The translations under genes and the position numbers were made by a program. This document shows positions 9,201-20,812 of a DNA stretch of 32,156 nt, piece after piece. Every line of letters begins with the position of its first letter. The first letter of the stretch is position 1. Below the pieces are notes generated by a model. It searched no databases and was not told the origin of the DNA. It was given only the letters and a program-made list of their open reading frames with translations. Source of the stretch: Scenedesmus sp. ARA3 (lineage: Eukaryota; Chlorophyta; Chlorophyceae; Sphaeropleales; Scenedesmaceae); the NCBI GenBank assembly GCA_004335835.1, contig RWJK01001808.1, forward strand, positions 5,656 through 37,811. Reading direction: 5' to 3'.

Positions 9201-10577
9201 ACCCATAGCTGAGCAATGCCCACCCAGACCGGCGCTGCCACCAGCAGGGCCGCTTGCGCTGCGATATTGCTGCATGGCGGCTGCAGAGGCAGCAGCTGCA
9301 GCAGCAATGTCTGCACCCACCCCAGTGTGCCCCAGGCTGATGTATGGCATCACCGGCATCACGGGGCTGGCTGCGCGCAGCATGCCACTGCCAGCCACTG
9401 TTGCTGCTGGTAGCTCCACTGGCGCTGCTGCAAGGTCCTTGGCTGAGAATGCAGGAGGTGGCTGTGCAAGCGCCGCCTCTGCTCTGGCTGCGAGCGCCAC
9501 CTGGCTGCTGCTGCGGCGCGGTGCGCGCGGTTGCTGCTGCTGCTGCTGCTGCGCCTCCTCCTCCTCCTGCTCCAGGGCCAGGTTCCAGGGCAGGCCGCCG
9601 CCTGCTGCTGTGGCGCGCAGCGGGAAGTGCTGGCAGCCCAGGCAGGTGCCTGCGCGCGCAGCGGGGTAGGCCTGCATGCTGTACAGCTTGGGAGCCACGC
9701 CCTCGTCAAGGCTGCAGGACACGTGGAACGACTGGCAGCAGCTCTTGCAGTGCAGCAGCGGGTCGCGCGGCACGACAGACTGCGCCTGGCCGCACAGCAC
9801 ACAGAAGTTGAGCTGCTGGTTAAAACTGGGGTCGGCAGCAGCTGCCACTATGTGCGCCAGCTTCAGGTGCCGCAGCTGCAGCAGTGCCTCGACAAAAGGC
9901 CGTCGGCCGTCACTCAATTCGGCCAGCTCGCGCCGCCACTGCTCGGCCTTGTTGGCGCCAGCTGCGCTGCCGCCCTCACACAGCTGCAGCAGCAGCTGCA
10001 CCACTGCTGCCGACACCTGCAGCTCCGATGGCTGCTGCGGCAGCAGGTTGCAGGCGCGCATGCAGCACACCAGGGCGCACGCCTCAAGGCTGTAATGCCG
10101 CACACTTGCTGGCAGCAGCGGCGCCGACTGGTTGTAGGGCGGCGCGCCCACTGCTAGCCACATCAGGTGCGGTGAGCGCAGCGCAGGCGGCTTGCGCATG
10201 GGAGCAGGCCGGTAGCAGCTGCTGACGTGCCACATGACCGGGTGCTGCAGCACCTCGCGGGCCAGCTGCCGCAGCTGCGCATTGCTGGCCAGGCGTGTGC
10301 GCAGCACATGGTGCGCCGCCTCCAAGCACAGCAGCGCAGCGGTGCGCTGGATGGGCAGTGCCAGCGCCTCCTGCTGGTGCTGCTGCACCTGGGCCATCTC
10401 CTGTGCCAGCTGCTGGCTGAGCTGCTGTGGCTGCGCCAGCTGCTCCGCCCAGGGTGCGCTGTGCGCGCTGTGCTCCTGCATGAACTGCACTGCCTCTGTA
10501 GGACTGCTGCAGGGGCCGCTGCTGGCGTGGCAGGGGCAGCTCAGAACCAGCACCTGCAAATTCACAGCCATCATCAT
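6279..10577 (-). CDS. PHD-finger protein with TDBD/Jas-like domain
   Basis: One uninterrupted frame of 1432 residues. A C4HC3 PHD finger spans residues 259-315: C259-x2-C262-x14-C277-x2-C280-x4-H285-x2-C288-x23-C312-x2-C315. Residues 633-727 resemble the Tify-domain-binding (TDBD, Jas-like) domain of plant PHD proteins: a G-rich strand (FVGSKGRFSVVG), the pair C676/C681, then EVHARPNQSSRRH with H694/H704, and a closing helix (VSVKELVRLVQS). PHD fingers typically read histone H3 tails; TDBD-type domains mediate protein contacts in plant chromatin and hormone regulators. The rest is helical or low complexity (Q, A, S; an acidic stretch near 500-522; a basic GRKAKAKM at 564-571). No acetyltransferase or SET domain is seen, so this may be a reader or adaptor. 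The first ATG after an in-frame stop is at 10577, but TTTGCAG just after it could be an intron acceptor, so an upstream first exon is possible. Its single exon is odd beside intron-dense neighbours. Nuclear role is inferred. Confidence 0.85.
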   Translation of the reverse strand: MMMAVNLQVLVLSCPCHASSGPCSSPTEAVQFMQEHSAHSAPWAEQLAQPQQLSQQLAQEMAQVQQHQQEALALPIQRTAALLCLEAAHHVLRTRLASNAQLRQLAREVLQHPVMWHVSSCYRPAPMRKPPALRSPHLMWLAVGAPPYNQSAPLLPASVRHYSLEACALVCCMRACNLLPQQPSELQVSAAVVQLLLQLCEGGSAAGANKAEQWRRELAELSDGRRPFVEALLQLRHLKLAHIVAAAADPSFNQQLNFCVLCGQAQSVVPRDPLLHCKSCCQSFHVSCSLDEGVAPKLYSMQAYPAARAGTCLGCQHFPLRATAAGGGLPWNLALEQEEEEAQQQQQQQPRAPRRSSSQVALAARAEAALAQPPPAFSAKDLAAAPVELPAATVAGSGMLRAASPVMPVMPYISLGHTGVGADIAAAAAASAAAMQQYRSASGPAGGSAGLGGHCSAMGADADADAHAAALGMAAAALVCSDAGITDSGGTPAAGGSSEPDDDEADGGAGSRSSSDDGVDDATPATDSSEQQQQQLLQTPWDAAAAVRLPPAGTAAGAPGFGMGRKAKAKMAAAAGAAAASSGQPAKSAKGSVRACVPLPGMAAPPAADVQQVRQQVLERVTARGMTLASLTCRTLLRHALLPEGLRIDFVGSKGRFSVVGCTPPGPHGAEQQLQCTVPGCARLFGTWQAAEVHARPNQSSRRHSTEEMRLTGSNVSVKELVRLVQSSKQPRQQQQQQHQPQVHTLPLSGPFATAAARQPPVQVAEQQHAAPLSSPDYQPQFPYYNFGVRFGSYGAQQQQQQPRSKRLLPSPAQPAEDDAAFALQLLSSAAAKRESPQQQRPGPAAGGDLGRLPFPGVGGRAAALAGSKRWLEVGEAVLPDNSSDVSVTSTAAAAERAGAAGKQHKRQRLEAGELLQLGRDYAPQQDQQQQPAGQAARQQDDKNALLQQVLQSLEKVKVQGGVVSPLVVALRVMAADERIQPHLVQAITSGDVRLLQQQLDFWSPETQRSGGAQPSKRHWEYDALEQRGVAQLVQAVCRLGSQEQGPQQAVVVQLCLDSVASAFCLPDPAAAAQQQQQQQRELRGKCQELVQAMLQLAQASLEDSSASHLNLSTAMLAAAGAAVVAAAGPAALQRLEQLRSICEHMRYLAGSVGEALWGALWGLARARAGRESASGSWEWQPAGLTALQQLLLLVRAAPAGWQAALCLPCSSAAQQQAGSGKSTSLMHVLFAALHRSFQLRQQVAVHKLQRQQQQQGQAQPQVEADESEELAEREQAEAVLLPAFEDALTAASEWLASSSGSEPPCAVHELLVRQSLMMQQALRALLLPDAQLRNVLAFVGCGLPESLADSASHHMTAARQLFAAAAGQAGDQARQQVLGCHASQGGAGQCQCEVHRAAFDCQLLGELLETTVSHVVRPWRQQDFEPRARPL

Positions 10578-13488
10578 GTGTCAACGCCAACAGCCAACAC
10601 CGAGCGCATTTGCGACGCTTCTTGTAACATCAAGCAGCCACATAGTTGCCCTGTGCAGGATAGCAGAGACCACAACCAGGCATATCCTGGCCCAGGCCAG
10701 GACAGGCTAGCACCCCTGAAGCTGCATGAAGAACCGACGTTATCAAACATGCAACATCTCAGCTGCAGCCAGGCAGTTTGGCAGCGCCCAGCACCTCACC
10801 GGTGACCTAGTGAGCATGTCAAGTTCCCTGCTGGTTGATATGTGCGCTTGCAGCAGCCACTGGAACCGGGCAGGCCACCATGTGCTGGCCCCGCCCCTGG
10901 TGCTGCCTCTGCCTCGCCGCTGGGGCTGGACCGAAGCGAAGCTACCGGTGACTTCGATCTCGATTGCTCCATGAGGAAAGCTTAGTTTTGCCTGCGTAGA
11001 AGCGGTATGGTAAGCTAGGCGTGCTGGGAAATAGTGCTTGCGCGGGCGAGGCAGGCCAGCTAGACCTACTTGGTTGCAGGAGCCCAGAAGCAAGAGAGCG
11101 TTGATGGTCGAATCAAAACCTGCAGGACCCTGTTCGGCGTCGTCTGCTACGATCAAAAATGAAGCCATTCGTGGTGTAGCTCAGGCTGCCCGCCCTGGCC
11201 TTGTCCAGTCTTGCTGATGCACAGCTGAATGAAGTTATAATGCAAGCTTGGATGCAGGAGCGGCGGGCGCGTGAAGTAATAGTTGCGTAGCTCACAGCAT
11301 CGCGAGGAGGTGGCGGACAATCAGCATCTGAAATGAGTACCTAATACTTTGAACGACGTCATGAATATGATCAAGCACCTGTGGGGTGAGCCTGCGGGCC
11401 CTGCATGAAGTGTATGGCTTGGCGCGCTTGGTCTTTGCTCGCCAGCAGGTCATGACAGCAGTGTTGTAACGACACCAGCTTTCATCCGAGGAACCAAAAA
11501 TAACAAGCAGCAATGTGATTGTGATGGACAGGATCCGCATGCACGGCGCGTGTTTGGCGGGCTGCACAGTGTTGACCTGGCGCTGGTCTGCGCAGCGATG
11601 CTGGCCGCGCAAGGCCAGATCAACTCCTTTGACCACGATGAATCATATTGAATGTCAAAGAAAACAGCACAGAATCCAATTTCAACCTACAAAGACCTCG
11701 CAGCTTGCTGCTGCATGGTACAGGCCGCCGCGGCCTGACACTCACTGGTTCAAGCACGCCGCGACNNNNNNNNNNNNNNNNNNNNNNNNNNNNNNNNNNN
11801 NNNNNNNNNNGGGGGGGACTGCAGGTCATCTGAAGTAACCCACGCCCAACAAAAAGATGCATAGGTGGTACAGAGCATCTCTATGTGCTTGAACAACCTG
11901 CGGGCTTGGGGTGCTGGAGTGACATAAGCTGTGTGCAACAGCAAGCTTCCACACTGCTGTACAGCTGTGGCAGTGCTATGTGTCGGACACTTGCAGTGCA
12001 TGCAGCTGGTTCAAGGTTGCTTCTGACAGCTGATAGCTGGCTAAGCCAGCCCCAGCCTACATTGTATGGGATATCAGCCACTGTCATCACTTGACTACAC
12101 AGCACAGCCCCCCTGCGCCGCCGCTCCAGCTGTAGTGCTGTGGAGTTGGCTTCCTGCAAGGGCTGCTTGCCGGTGATGAGAGCTTGTTCCACTCCATGTA
12201 TGAACCTGTCATGTGTTTGATTCAATGCAGGCAAGGCTTGGCCGTCCATCATACATGATGCAGGGTTGCCAGCCTGCTGTGCTGCTGTGTGTCCGTGTTG
12301 CGCGTTAGATGCACTGCAGTGGCAGCTGCAGCTGCTTCATAATTGCTGTACATAGCAGTGCACAGGGTGCAAACTTCTTGCAGCAGAGTTGCGGCGTTCC
12401 TGGAACTCTGCAGGGCAGTTGTCAGAGCCTGCAGCTGGGTGGCGCACTGGTGCACCGGCGCCCTGGTACCAGCGCTTGTGGTGGCCTGCCAAGTGTCAGC
12501 TCTTGAGCAGCCGTGGCTGAGTCGAGTGGAACAGCTGCAGCCCGGTGGCTCAAACTGATACAGAGGCAGACCGCCGCAACACCAGCCATTTTGGTATGGC
12601 TGTCAAGCGTAATCGTGTTGTCGCTGATCGAGTACGCAGTTTGCCAGGTAACTGGCCCTCAATTGAGCACTGTTGCTGCTGCCAGTGCTGATCAGCTCTT
12701 GGGCTGATGGAGCTTTTGGCGCACTGTGCCAGCCATGTTTCCCCACAAACCCGGCGCTAGCCGACTATAGCAGCTCTGAACGTCTGTTGTTGGGAGTCTC
12801 ACTGATGTTCTGTGCCTACTAGGTGCTAGCTATTACTACTAGTCTGGGCGACCCGGGCTAGACAGCACTAGCTCCTTTGTACCCCACAATTGCACCAACT
12901 GCTTCATTACAACAGGAACAATACCGTTTATAATGATGAAATAGCATAGTAAAGCATAATGAGTCAAATCGCTAGCCTTAGGAGGCCATCACTCGGCAGG
13001 TGTCAGGAAAGAACAGTGAACTGCAGGTGTGACTGTGCCCTCAAGCCCTACATCTGCGGTACGACTCATACGTTACGACGTGATGTGCGTTGTGAATAAT
13101 GAGATGGTTTCATGCAACTTGTCATCAGAAATCCAGGATCAAGCGAGAACGCGAACACTGTCTTGTCATCAGGTTGACCGTCGTAAGCAGCACCTCGCCT
13201 CAACTGGGCCCGTGATGACCTGAAAGCTTTACATGAAATCATCGGCGCCGTCAACCTTTGCCGAAGCGTGTCAGGTGCTTCTTCTCAGCCCGTTTACGGC
13301 ATCATGGCCACCATGCCACTGCTACTGCTGCAGTGCTCACACTGTTGTCTTTGTCATTACGCCCGCACCAGTCAACCGACAGAGCTGCAGAAGCAGTCAA
13401 AGGAGCTCAAGCAGGCAGGCTGGGGCACAGCAGCACCTCTGATTGCAGTCCTGCAGTCCATGGCGCAGCAGCAGCACTGCGGGCTTCA
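10578..13488. other. Divergent intergenic region with assembly gap
   Basis: This 2.9 kb lies between the 5' ends of the PHD gene (minus) and the coiled-coil gene (plus), so it should contain both promoters. No clear TATA box was found. It includes a run of Ns. Short minus-strand coding-like stretches near 11120-11640 may be a decayed element but match nothing I recognise. Confidence 0.45.
11766..11810. other. Assembly gap (45 Ns)
   Basis: Forty-five undetermined bases followed by a run of seven Gs. True length is unknown. Open frames crossing it are meaningless. Confidence 1.
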
Positions 13489-16400
13489 ATGGCGGGAGGG
13501 GAGAGAGAGTATGACTCTGCCAAGTCAGTGTCGTTGCCTCCACTGCGGAAGTCAGGAGGTATGTAGATGTGGCGGCAATTGGACAAGTCATGGCAGCGAC
13601 GCTACGCCTGTGTTCATGCCAGGCTTTTCTCTGTGTTGGCGGAGTGATGGAGCAGCGACAACAGCCAGGGGTGATAAGGCAGATGCCAGCAATCACTGGC
13701 TCTGCATGTACAAATTTGATGCACCTGATTGCAGTGCACGTGCTTCTTATTGTTTTTATGCAGACCTGTATGAGATGCCAACATCAGGCAGCATTGGCAG
13801 CAGTGCAGGTCAGGCCTGGTCGCCGATGCGCAGAGCACGCAAGGCTGAGCTCATGGCATACGCACTGGGACGCAGCCCAGGTGCCACCAGCAGCATGCCT
13901 GGGATGCTGTTGGGCTTGGATCCATGGCAACAGCAGCAACAGCTGGTGAGGGCTAGCACGTTGCTCACCGCCAGTCTTTAACATATTCTAACCTTTGATC
14001 TGCTGGCAGGAAGGTCAGTTCAGTCAGAGTGCACTCAGCAGCAGAACAAGCCATGCCTGTTTATTGTACAAAGAAGTCGCATGGTATGGTGTGCAGAAAC
14101 AACTAATTCAACCATCAGCAGGACTTGTTGTTGGTCTGTGCTTGGCAACTGCCGCAGGCGTCAGCCACCAACAGCAGACAGGACGGCTCGCTGCAGCTGG
14201 AGGCCTGGCTTGATGAAGCACTCAGCAGCAGCCAGCACCCGCACCAGCAGCAGCACGCAGCTGGCAACCAGTGCGACAGAGTTGTACAGCAGCAACAGCA
14301 GCAAGCACGTGCATCTGGCCTCAGAGGCGCTGCGGCAGCAGGGCTTGCAAGGAAGCAGCTGCTAGTGGCTGGCCTCAGCAATGCAGCAGTGGACCAGCTG
14401 TACCGCAGCTTGTACGTGTACAGTGTTGGCTTTTTTGACTCCACCAAAGTAAGCTCACAATGTTGGCCGACATACCCATAAGCAGCAGCAGCTGCACTGC
14501 TGAGATGCAACGCGTGCACGTATTTGGTACCAGCAGCCGCACCAACATCTACAACAGCATCCCCTGCCACTGCCAGTAGCTGCTGTGCAGGAGTCGCCTC
14601 TGCATGCAAAACTGCAGCATCCACACACCAGGCGCCAAGCATTTAAAACTCAATCTCGAAACATTTGCTGTATGTTCATGTTACACACCCTTTCCAACTG
14701 CGGTGCAATGTGCGTTATGCAGGATGTGCTGCAAAACAATGGCAACCGTCAGGAGCTGCTGCTATCTGTATGGCGCGCCTTCCTCAGCTTAGCAGAGCAC
14801 GCTCTCAAGGTGAGCGCTTTGCTGCACTGTCAGACACAGCACAGGCATGTGAGCTACAGCAAATACGCCCACTGAGCAACGCCAAGCAGAGGGCGGTTGA
14901 ACGAACCTCATACAATGACTGCATGTTTGCTGTTGGGTATGACCACGCAATCTTCTGCTTGTCGTTCTCATCTCTGTTTGTCACTGCTGCTGGGTGCTGC
15001 TGTTGCTGCTGCTACCTGCAGTCGACATTCAAGAGCGATTACCTGTCTCTTGTAAATGCTGCCGGGACTGCCATGGCTGAGCTACTTTGCAGCAAGCAGG
15101 AACTTGCAGAGGTGCGCTATCTGCAAGCACTGCATGTCTGCTGGTGACTGGCACATCAGTGCACAGAACGTCCGCCGGCAAGCATGGCAGCAACGTGGAC
15201 TGCAGCAGGGACGGAAGCATCAGCAGAACTAGCAGTCGTGCAGAGGTACAAGGCCGCTGCAGCCCTGACCTCCATTTGGCTTCTGCCACTGAAAAAATCG
15301 GTTGCCTGTTCACGTGCCTGCAGGCGAGGCGTGACAATGCCAGCATGGTGAAGGGCTTGGGCTGGCTGTCAGCTTCAGAGGCGGAGGCGTCAACACTGAG
15401 CAGGGGGCTCAAGGCTCAGGTGCGCTAGTGCCTGGCGGCCCCAAACAATCAAGTGTTGTGTGGCCGCACCAATGCATTGCATGGCCACCACATCATGGAC
15501 CCATTGGAGTAGTGCTTGACAGCATGCTGCCCCCTCTGCCTGGCCCATATTCAGTTTGAGCTGCCATGTGTTGCACCGGGCACTGTTGCCGACGCTGCCC
15601 TTCTGCGGCAGGTGGAGGAGCTGCAAGCTGCCCTTGCACTGGAGCAGAGTGCGCACCAGCATGCCGTGAAGCAGTACGTTGATGCTCTGGACGCAAAGTC
15701 AGCCATGCAGCTGCAGCTGCAGGATGCACAACAGCAGCTGCAGGAGCTTGCTGGTGTGCATGAACGGCTGCAGCAGCAACATCAGGAGCTGAATGACCAT
15801 TACGGCACGCTGCTGGGGCAGTGTAAAGCGGTGAGGCTCTGCAACATCTGGAGAACCTGCACTGCCTGGCACTGCCAGTAATGCGTTTTTACGTGGCTAT
15901 AGTGGCGGCTGTACCCGGCATGTTTGGTGCCATTTGAAAGCCCACAGCAGCATGTTCTCAACATGTGATACTCACAATGCAATGCAGGTGCGTGATGTGT
16001 TTCAACATGTTGACAAAGCGCTGCAACTAGACACCGAGCTTGTGCAGCAGATGAATGAGCTGGAGCAGCAACAGCAGCCGCCAGGGCAGCCCTTGCAGCA
16101 AACCGCCGCAGAGAACAGCAACAGCTGCAGCCGAGCAGGGCAGAACAACGAAGACTCTTCATCACCACTGCCAGCAGCAGCCGCTATCGGGGCAGAAGTA
16201 GTTGTGGATCATGCAGAGGACCTGCAGCCACTGGCTGAGCGCCTGAGCCAGCAAATGCAGGTGATGCATGCACAGTGGCGCTTGGCGCTTGATGCACGCA
16301 CAGCTGCTCTGACCGACAACTACCGCATGGGTGATGAGCTGCGTGAGGCGCGCGAGGCCACGCACCAGGCCGGCCAGCAGCTGGCTGAGGTGCAGCGCGC

Positions 16401-19400
16401 GCAGGCGCGGGTGCAGGGGCAGCTGGAGTCGAGCCAGGTGCGCGCAGAGCAGGTGGCGAGCAGCAGCAGCGGCAGCACGGGCAGTGCTAGTAATGCCCAG
16501 AAGGCTTGAGGTTGGAGTGCTGTGTTTGCAGGGCTGCCACAGCAATTTCCAGCAAAGCTGTGCTGCAAGATGAGATGCTCAGAGTGCATAGCACCAGCAA
16601 ACAGCCCGCCCTCACCTATTTTTACAGAGTTATGCATGTACGCGTGCCCTTGCAGGCCAGTGCTGCTGACCTTGAGCGTCGCCTGTTGGCTGCGCATGAG
16701 GCCGTTGCCAAGCACCTACTGGAGCTCGGGGATGCCGAGGGGCAGCTCGCCAACACTCGCACCAATGCAGAGTCGCTGGAGCAGAGGTAAGCGCTGCCAT
16801 CACATGCATGATGCAAGGCAAACCAGCATTGCAACGCTGACGCTGCTTTGTTGGCTGGGCTGCAGGTGTGGCCAGCTGGAGGAGCAGGTGGAGCAGCTGC
16901 AACTGGACGTGGCTGAGAAGCAACAAGCAAATGGCAAACTAGAGCAACGGCTGGCAGCTGCCGCAAGCAACCTGCAGCGCAAGCACCGCCTGATGGCTGA
17001 GGTGCGCATGCCATGGACGTGCCTGGGCTTGTTGTCTTGCGGGCTGCGCCTGCTATGATGCCAACACTCTATTGATACGATTAGGCTTCATGATGTCACC
17101 GCAGCCCTGCTGTTGTGACGCTGCTGTCATGGTGCCTGCCGCCTTTTGCAGGTCAGCAAGGGCTTTGCAGTTGCCATGCTCAGCTTGCGGGCTCAACAGT
17201 CTGCACGCCAGCTGCTGCTGCGGCTGCTGGCTGCTGAGCGCTCCAAGGGCATCCATCTGGGCAGCAGCCTGGAGGGCAAGGACGCGCGCCTGCATGACCT
17301 GGACGCAACGGTGCGGCATGTGCAAAGCGCAGATCATATTCACAAAGTAGCAGAGTGGGATCTCAATCAGCTGCAGCAGCGACATTCACAAGCTTGGTGC
17401 CAGCTGAAACACTTGTGACATGGTCAAGCAATCCAACGTTGATGGAATAATATAGCTTGGTGCGTGCAGCCATAAGTGCATGGCACCCAGAACTCCCAAC
17501 GCTGCAATGGCCGGCAGCGCTACTGCTGCAGCGCGCACCATCAACGCCTGTCGATTGTTCTGTCGCCGCTTTCCTCAGGTCCAAGAGCAGTCAGGGCGCA
17601 TTGCCAGGATGACAAGCGAGCTGGCGCTGCTGGAGGCCTCCCTTGCGGACACGCAGCGCCAGGCCATGAGCTTGGGCAGCCGCCTGGCACTGGCAGAGAC
17701 AAAGAACGACGAGCTGCTGGCGCAGAGCCAGGTGCGGAGGCTTGCAGTGGTGGCTGCAGCAATAGCTGCTGCTGCTTCTGTGTCGTGCAGTCTGCTTGCA
17801 GGTAGTTTGGTGACAGAAGATGCTTTATTGATGGTGGACACATGGTCAACACAGCTACTCAATTGTTGCGAGTCAACTGCAAACCTTACTCGCAGCTGCC
17901 TTGTGTCTATCTAATGTGCTGCAGGGCCAGTCGGAGCAGCTGAGTGACGTCACCACTCGCTTGCACAAGGCACTCACCAAGCTGGAGCTCTGCCAGGGCC
18001 AGCTGGAGAAGAAGCAGCGTGAGGTGAAGGAGCTGCAGGAGGCAGCCAAGGTGGGTACAGCAGCGGGTGACCTGATGGTTTCACACAGCTGCTGGCATGC
18101 CCAACCCTCCCCAAGCTGTGCAGTGCAGCTCAGCCTGCAGACACATTCGTTGTTGATCCTCAACATGCTGAGCCTGTGCTGGGCTCTCCTGCTTGGAGTG
18201 CTGACAGTTGCCACTATGCAGCGTGGGAGCTGCGGGTATGACGTAACTGTCCTCTCCTGCCGCCCGCTCATCTGTATGCGTCATCACCGTGTGTTGCTGC
18301 CCCCAGGTGTCTGAGCGGCTGCTGGGTGAGGCGCGGCTGCTGGCCAAGTCGCTGACTGCTGATGTAGAGCGGCTCACAAGGGAGAAGAAGGACCAGGCAG
18401 ACAGAGCAGAGGCAAAGCAGGTACATCCGGCAATGCTGCACATCATCAAGTTGGGGCCCCTCACCGACGCGCTGCCCTAAATGCACAGCTGGTTAAGCAC
18501 GGCGCACATCGTCATTGAGGTTATGGGTTATGTGTCACCAGTTAGCTAGGCTAAGCGCCCCTACATCTGTCACATCAATGCTGTGAACACATAGCTGCGT
18601 ACGTGCTGCTCTGTTGTTGTTGCTGCTGCTGCTGCTCCCAGGCGCGGCTGGAGCTTGAGCAGCAGCGTTTGACCGGCGAGTTGGCTGCCAGTGACCGCAA
18701 GCTGGAGCTGACCTCAGCCGACCTGGCTGCAGAGCGGGACAGGGTGGCAGGCACATTAGCGGTGATGGAGCGCAAGGTGAGCTGCTTGAAGGGCTGGCAG
18801 CCCGAATAATGTGCACCATGCACACCATGTGTTGCTACTTGCACAACACATGTGTCGCCCTATGTAGTTTAAGATTCCCGCCGCGCCTTGAACTGTGCAG
18901 CCGCTGCTTCTTTACCATTTGCAATTGCAATTGTGTCACATGCGTCATTGCTGTGCATGCACACCTTCACCCGCGCCACTGCAGCGCACGAAGAAGCGTC
19001 GCTGGAAGGCTGCCTATGTCGCTGCTACGAGCGAGGTCGAGTCGCTGCACAAGCAGCTGCTGGCCAAGCAGAAGGAGCTGGAGGGCCTGGAGGGCCGCCT
19101 GAAGCGGCTGGAGACAGAGCTGCGGCTGCTGGGGGCAGGGGCCGGCACTGGCGGCGGCGTTAGGCTACCAGCCGCAGCCCTGCTCAGCAAAGGTGAGCTG
19201 ATGTGTCTGTGCCCACAACGGCGGCATTGCTGTCTTGCAGCAGCTTCATCAGCAGAAGCGCCGCGCTCTGTCTCAAGAGATTTGAGACTGGCAGTGCCTG
19301 CAAACAGGCATACAGTCTGCTGCGGTGTGACAAGTCCGAACCATACAACTGGCGTGTGGATCCAATGCCATGCTAAACGTGGAGCCGTCTAGTGTTCTTC

Positions 19401-20766
19401 ATGGAACCAACTCTAATGCAGTTTGCCGGTGTGCTTCGTACGCTACTACAGTGCTCTAAACATGCGTACGTTGTGAGGCCTGCTATCACAATCCTGTGTG
19501 CACCTATCCATCTGCTGCTGTAGGTGGCGCTGCCCAGCCCGCTGTGTCTGTTGTCGACCTGCCTGCTGCGCGCAAGGCGCATGAGTCAGCCGCGTCAGAT
19601 GTCGGGCGCATGGGCCAGGATTGCTTGAAGCTGGACGAGCAGATCGAAGAGGCGGAGGTGGAGAAGCAGCAGCTCCTGGTGCGCATAGCAGCACCAGCAT
19701 GCAGCTGAACAGCAGTTCTGCATCTGTCAGCATCAGTCTGCTGTACATCTTTGCTGCGCACTGCTGTGGAGGCAACAGATGCAGACATCATTCACACCTG
19801 TGTGCGGCGTTGTTCGCCATCTCGCAGAAAGTGCCGTACCCCGCTGCCTGCTGATGATGCGTTGTACACGACTCACTCCTGCTCTCGTGTCTGCCTCTTG
19901 TTGTCTGCTGCTGCAGCTGAAGTTGGCTGCGCCAGACATCACCAGTGAGCAGGTTGCAGCAGTGCACGGGCAAACAGCAGTCAAAGTCAGCCAGCTACAG
20001 CAGCTGCGCCATCAACGTGAGCAGGCGGAGGCTCAGCGTGGTGAGGCGGCTGCCAGGCTGCGCACTGCCAAAGCTGCCATGCGAGATGCGCACCAGCAAC
20101 GGCTGCAGCAGCGTCAATGGGCACTGGAGCAACAAGCACTGCAGGTGAGGGTGTGCAGCATCAGGAGAATGAAGCTGGTTGCACACAAACCGTTAGTACC
20201 GCACATTGATTGAATTGTAAATGCGCTTCTGCTTTGGCTGCCTACTTGTCTTTAGCAGCAGTAGCTGCTTGCTATGTGTTTCGAAATCGCACTCATCTTG
20301 GATTACTTATAGTACCTGAGATGGCGACTGGAGCCGCTGGCTGCTACTCACCCTGAAGTGGCAGCGGAGTTGCAGACAACTCACGCAATGGCTGTTGCTG
20401 TTGCTGCCTGCTGTCTGCGCTGATCCAGGCATCAGAGCTCATCCACGCTGCGGCTCTGGGCCAGCTCGCGGCAGCAGAGGCATCTGAGGTTGCCTTGCAG
20501 GCGCAGCTCAGTCAGCAGCTGGCTGCCTTTGAGGCTGCACAGGCAGACAAAGCAGCACTAGCGCAGCGTATGACAGCGTTGCAGGTAGGGTTCAGTAAGT
20601 CGCAGGTGGCAGGTGTGCCCAACAGCAGTGAATTGCACTGATGCCGTCGGTGGTGATAGGTTTGGGACATAAGCACAATGTGCTGTGCTGTGTAAGCATC
20701 AGCACAGTCTCTTCAGATCTACAGACACACCTCAATTCCTTTCCTTCATCTGCTGCTGCTTTTTGC

Positions 20767-20812
<46 letters not shown>

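Noticed and set aside
10920..10980. tRNA-like T-arm near GACTTCGATCTCGATTG
   Set aside because: No acceptor stem, D-arm or anticodon arm can be folded around it. No tRNA, rRNA or snoRNA was found elsewhere.
11515..12001. Open frames crossing the N run
   Set aside because: They exist only because Ns translate to X.
15112..15323. Extra exon in the fifth intron of the coiled-coil gene
   Set aside because: Flanking exons are both phase 0 and every acceptor tried either shifts frame or meets a stop.
20310..20428. Coiled-coil-like stretch RLEPLAATHPEVAAELQ in an intron
   Set aside because: No acceptor gives this frame in phase with the neighbours and it meets a stop before the next exon.
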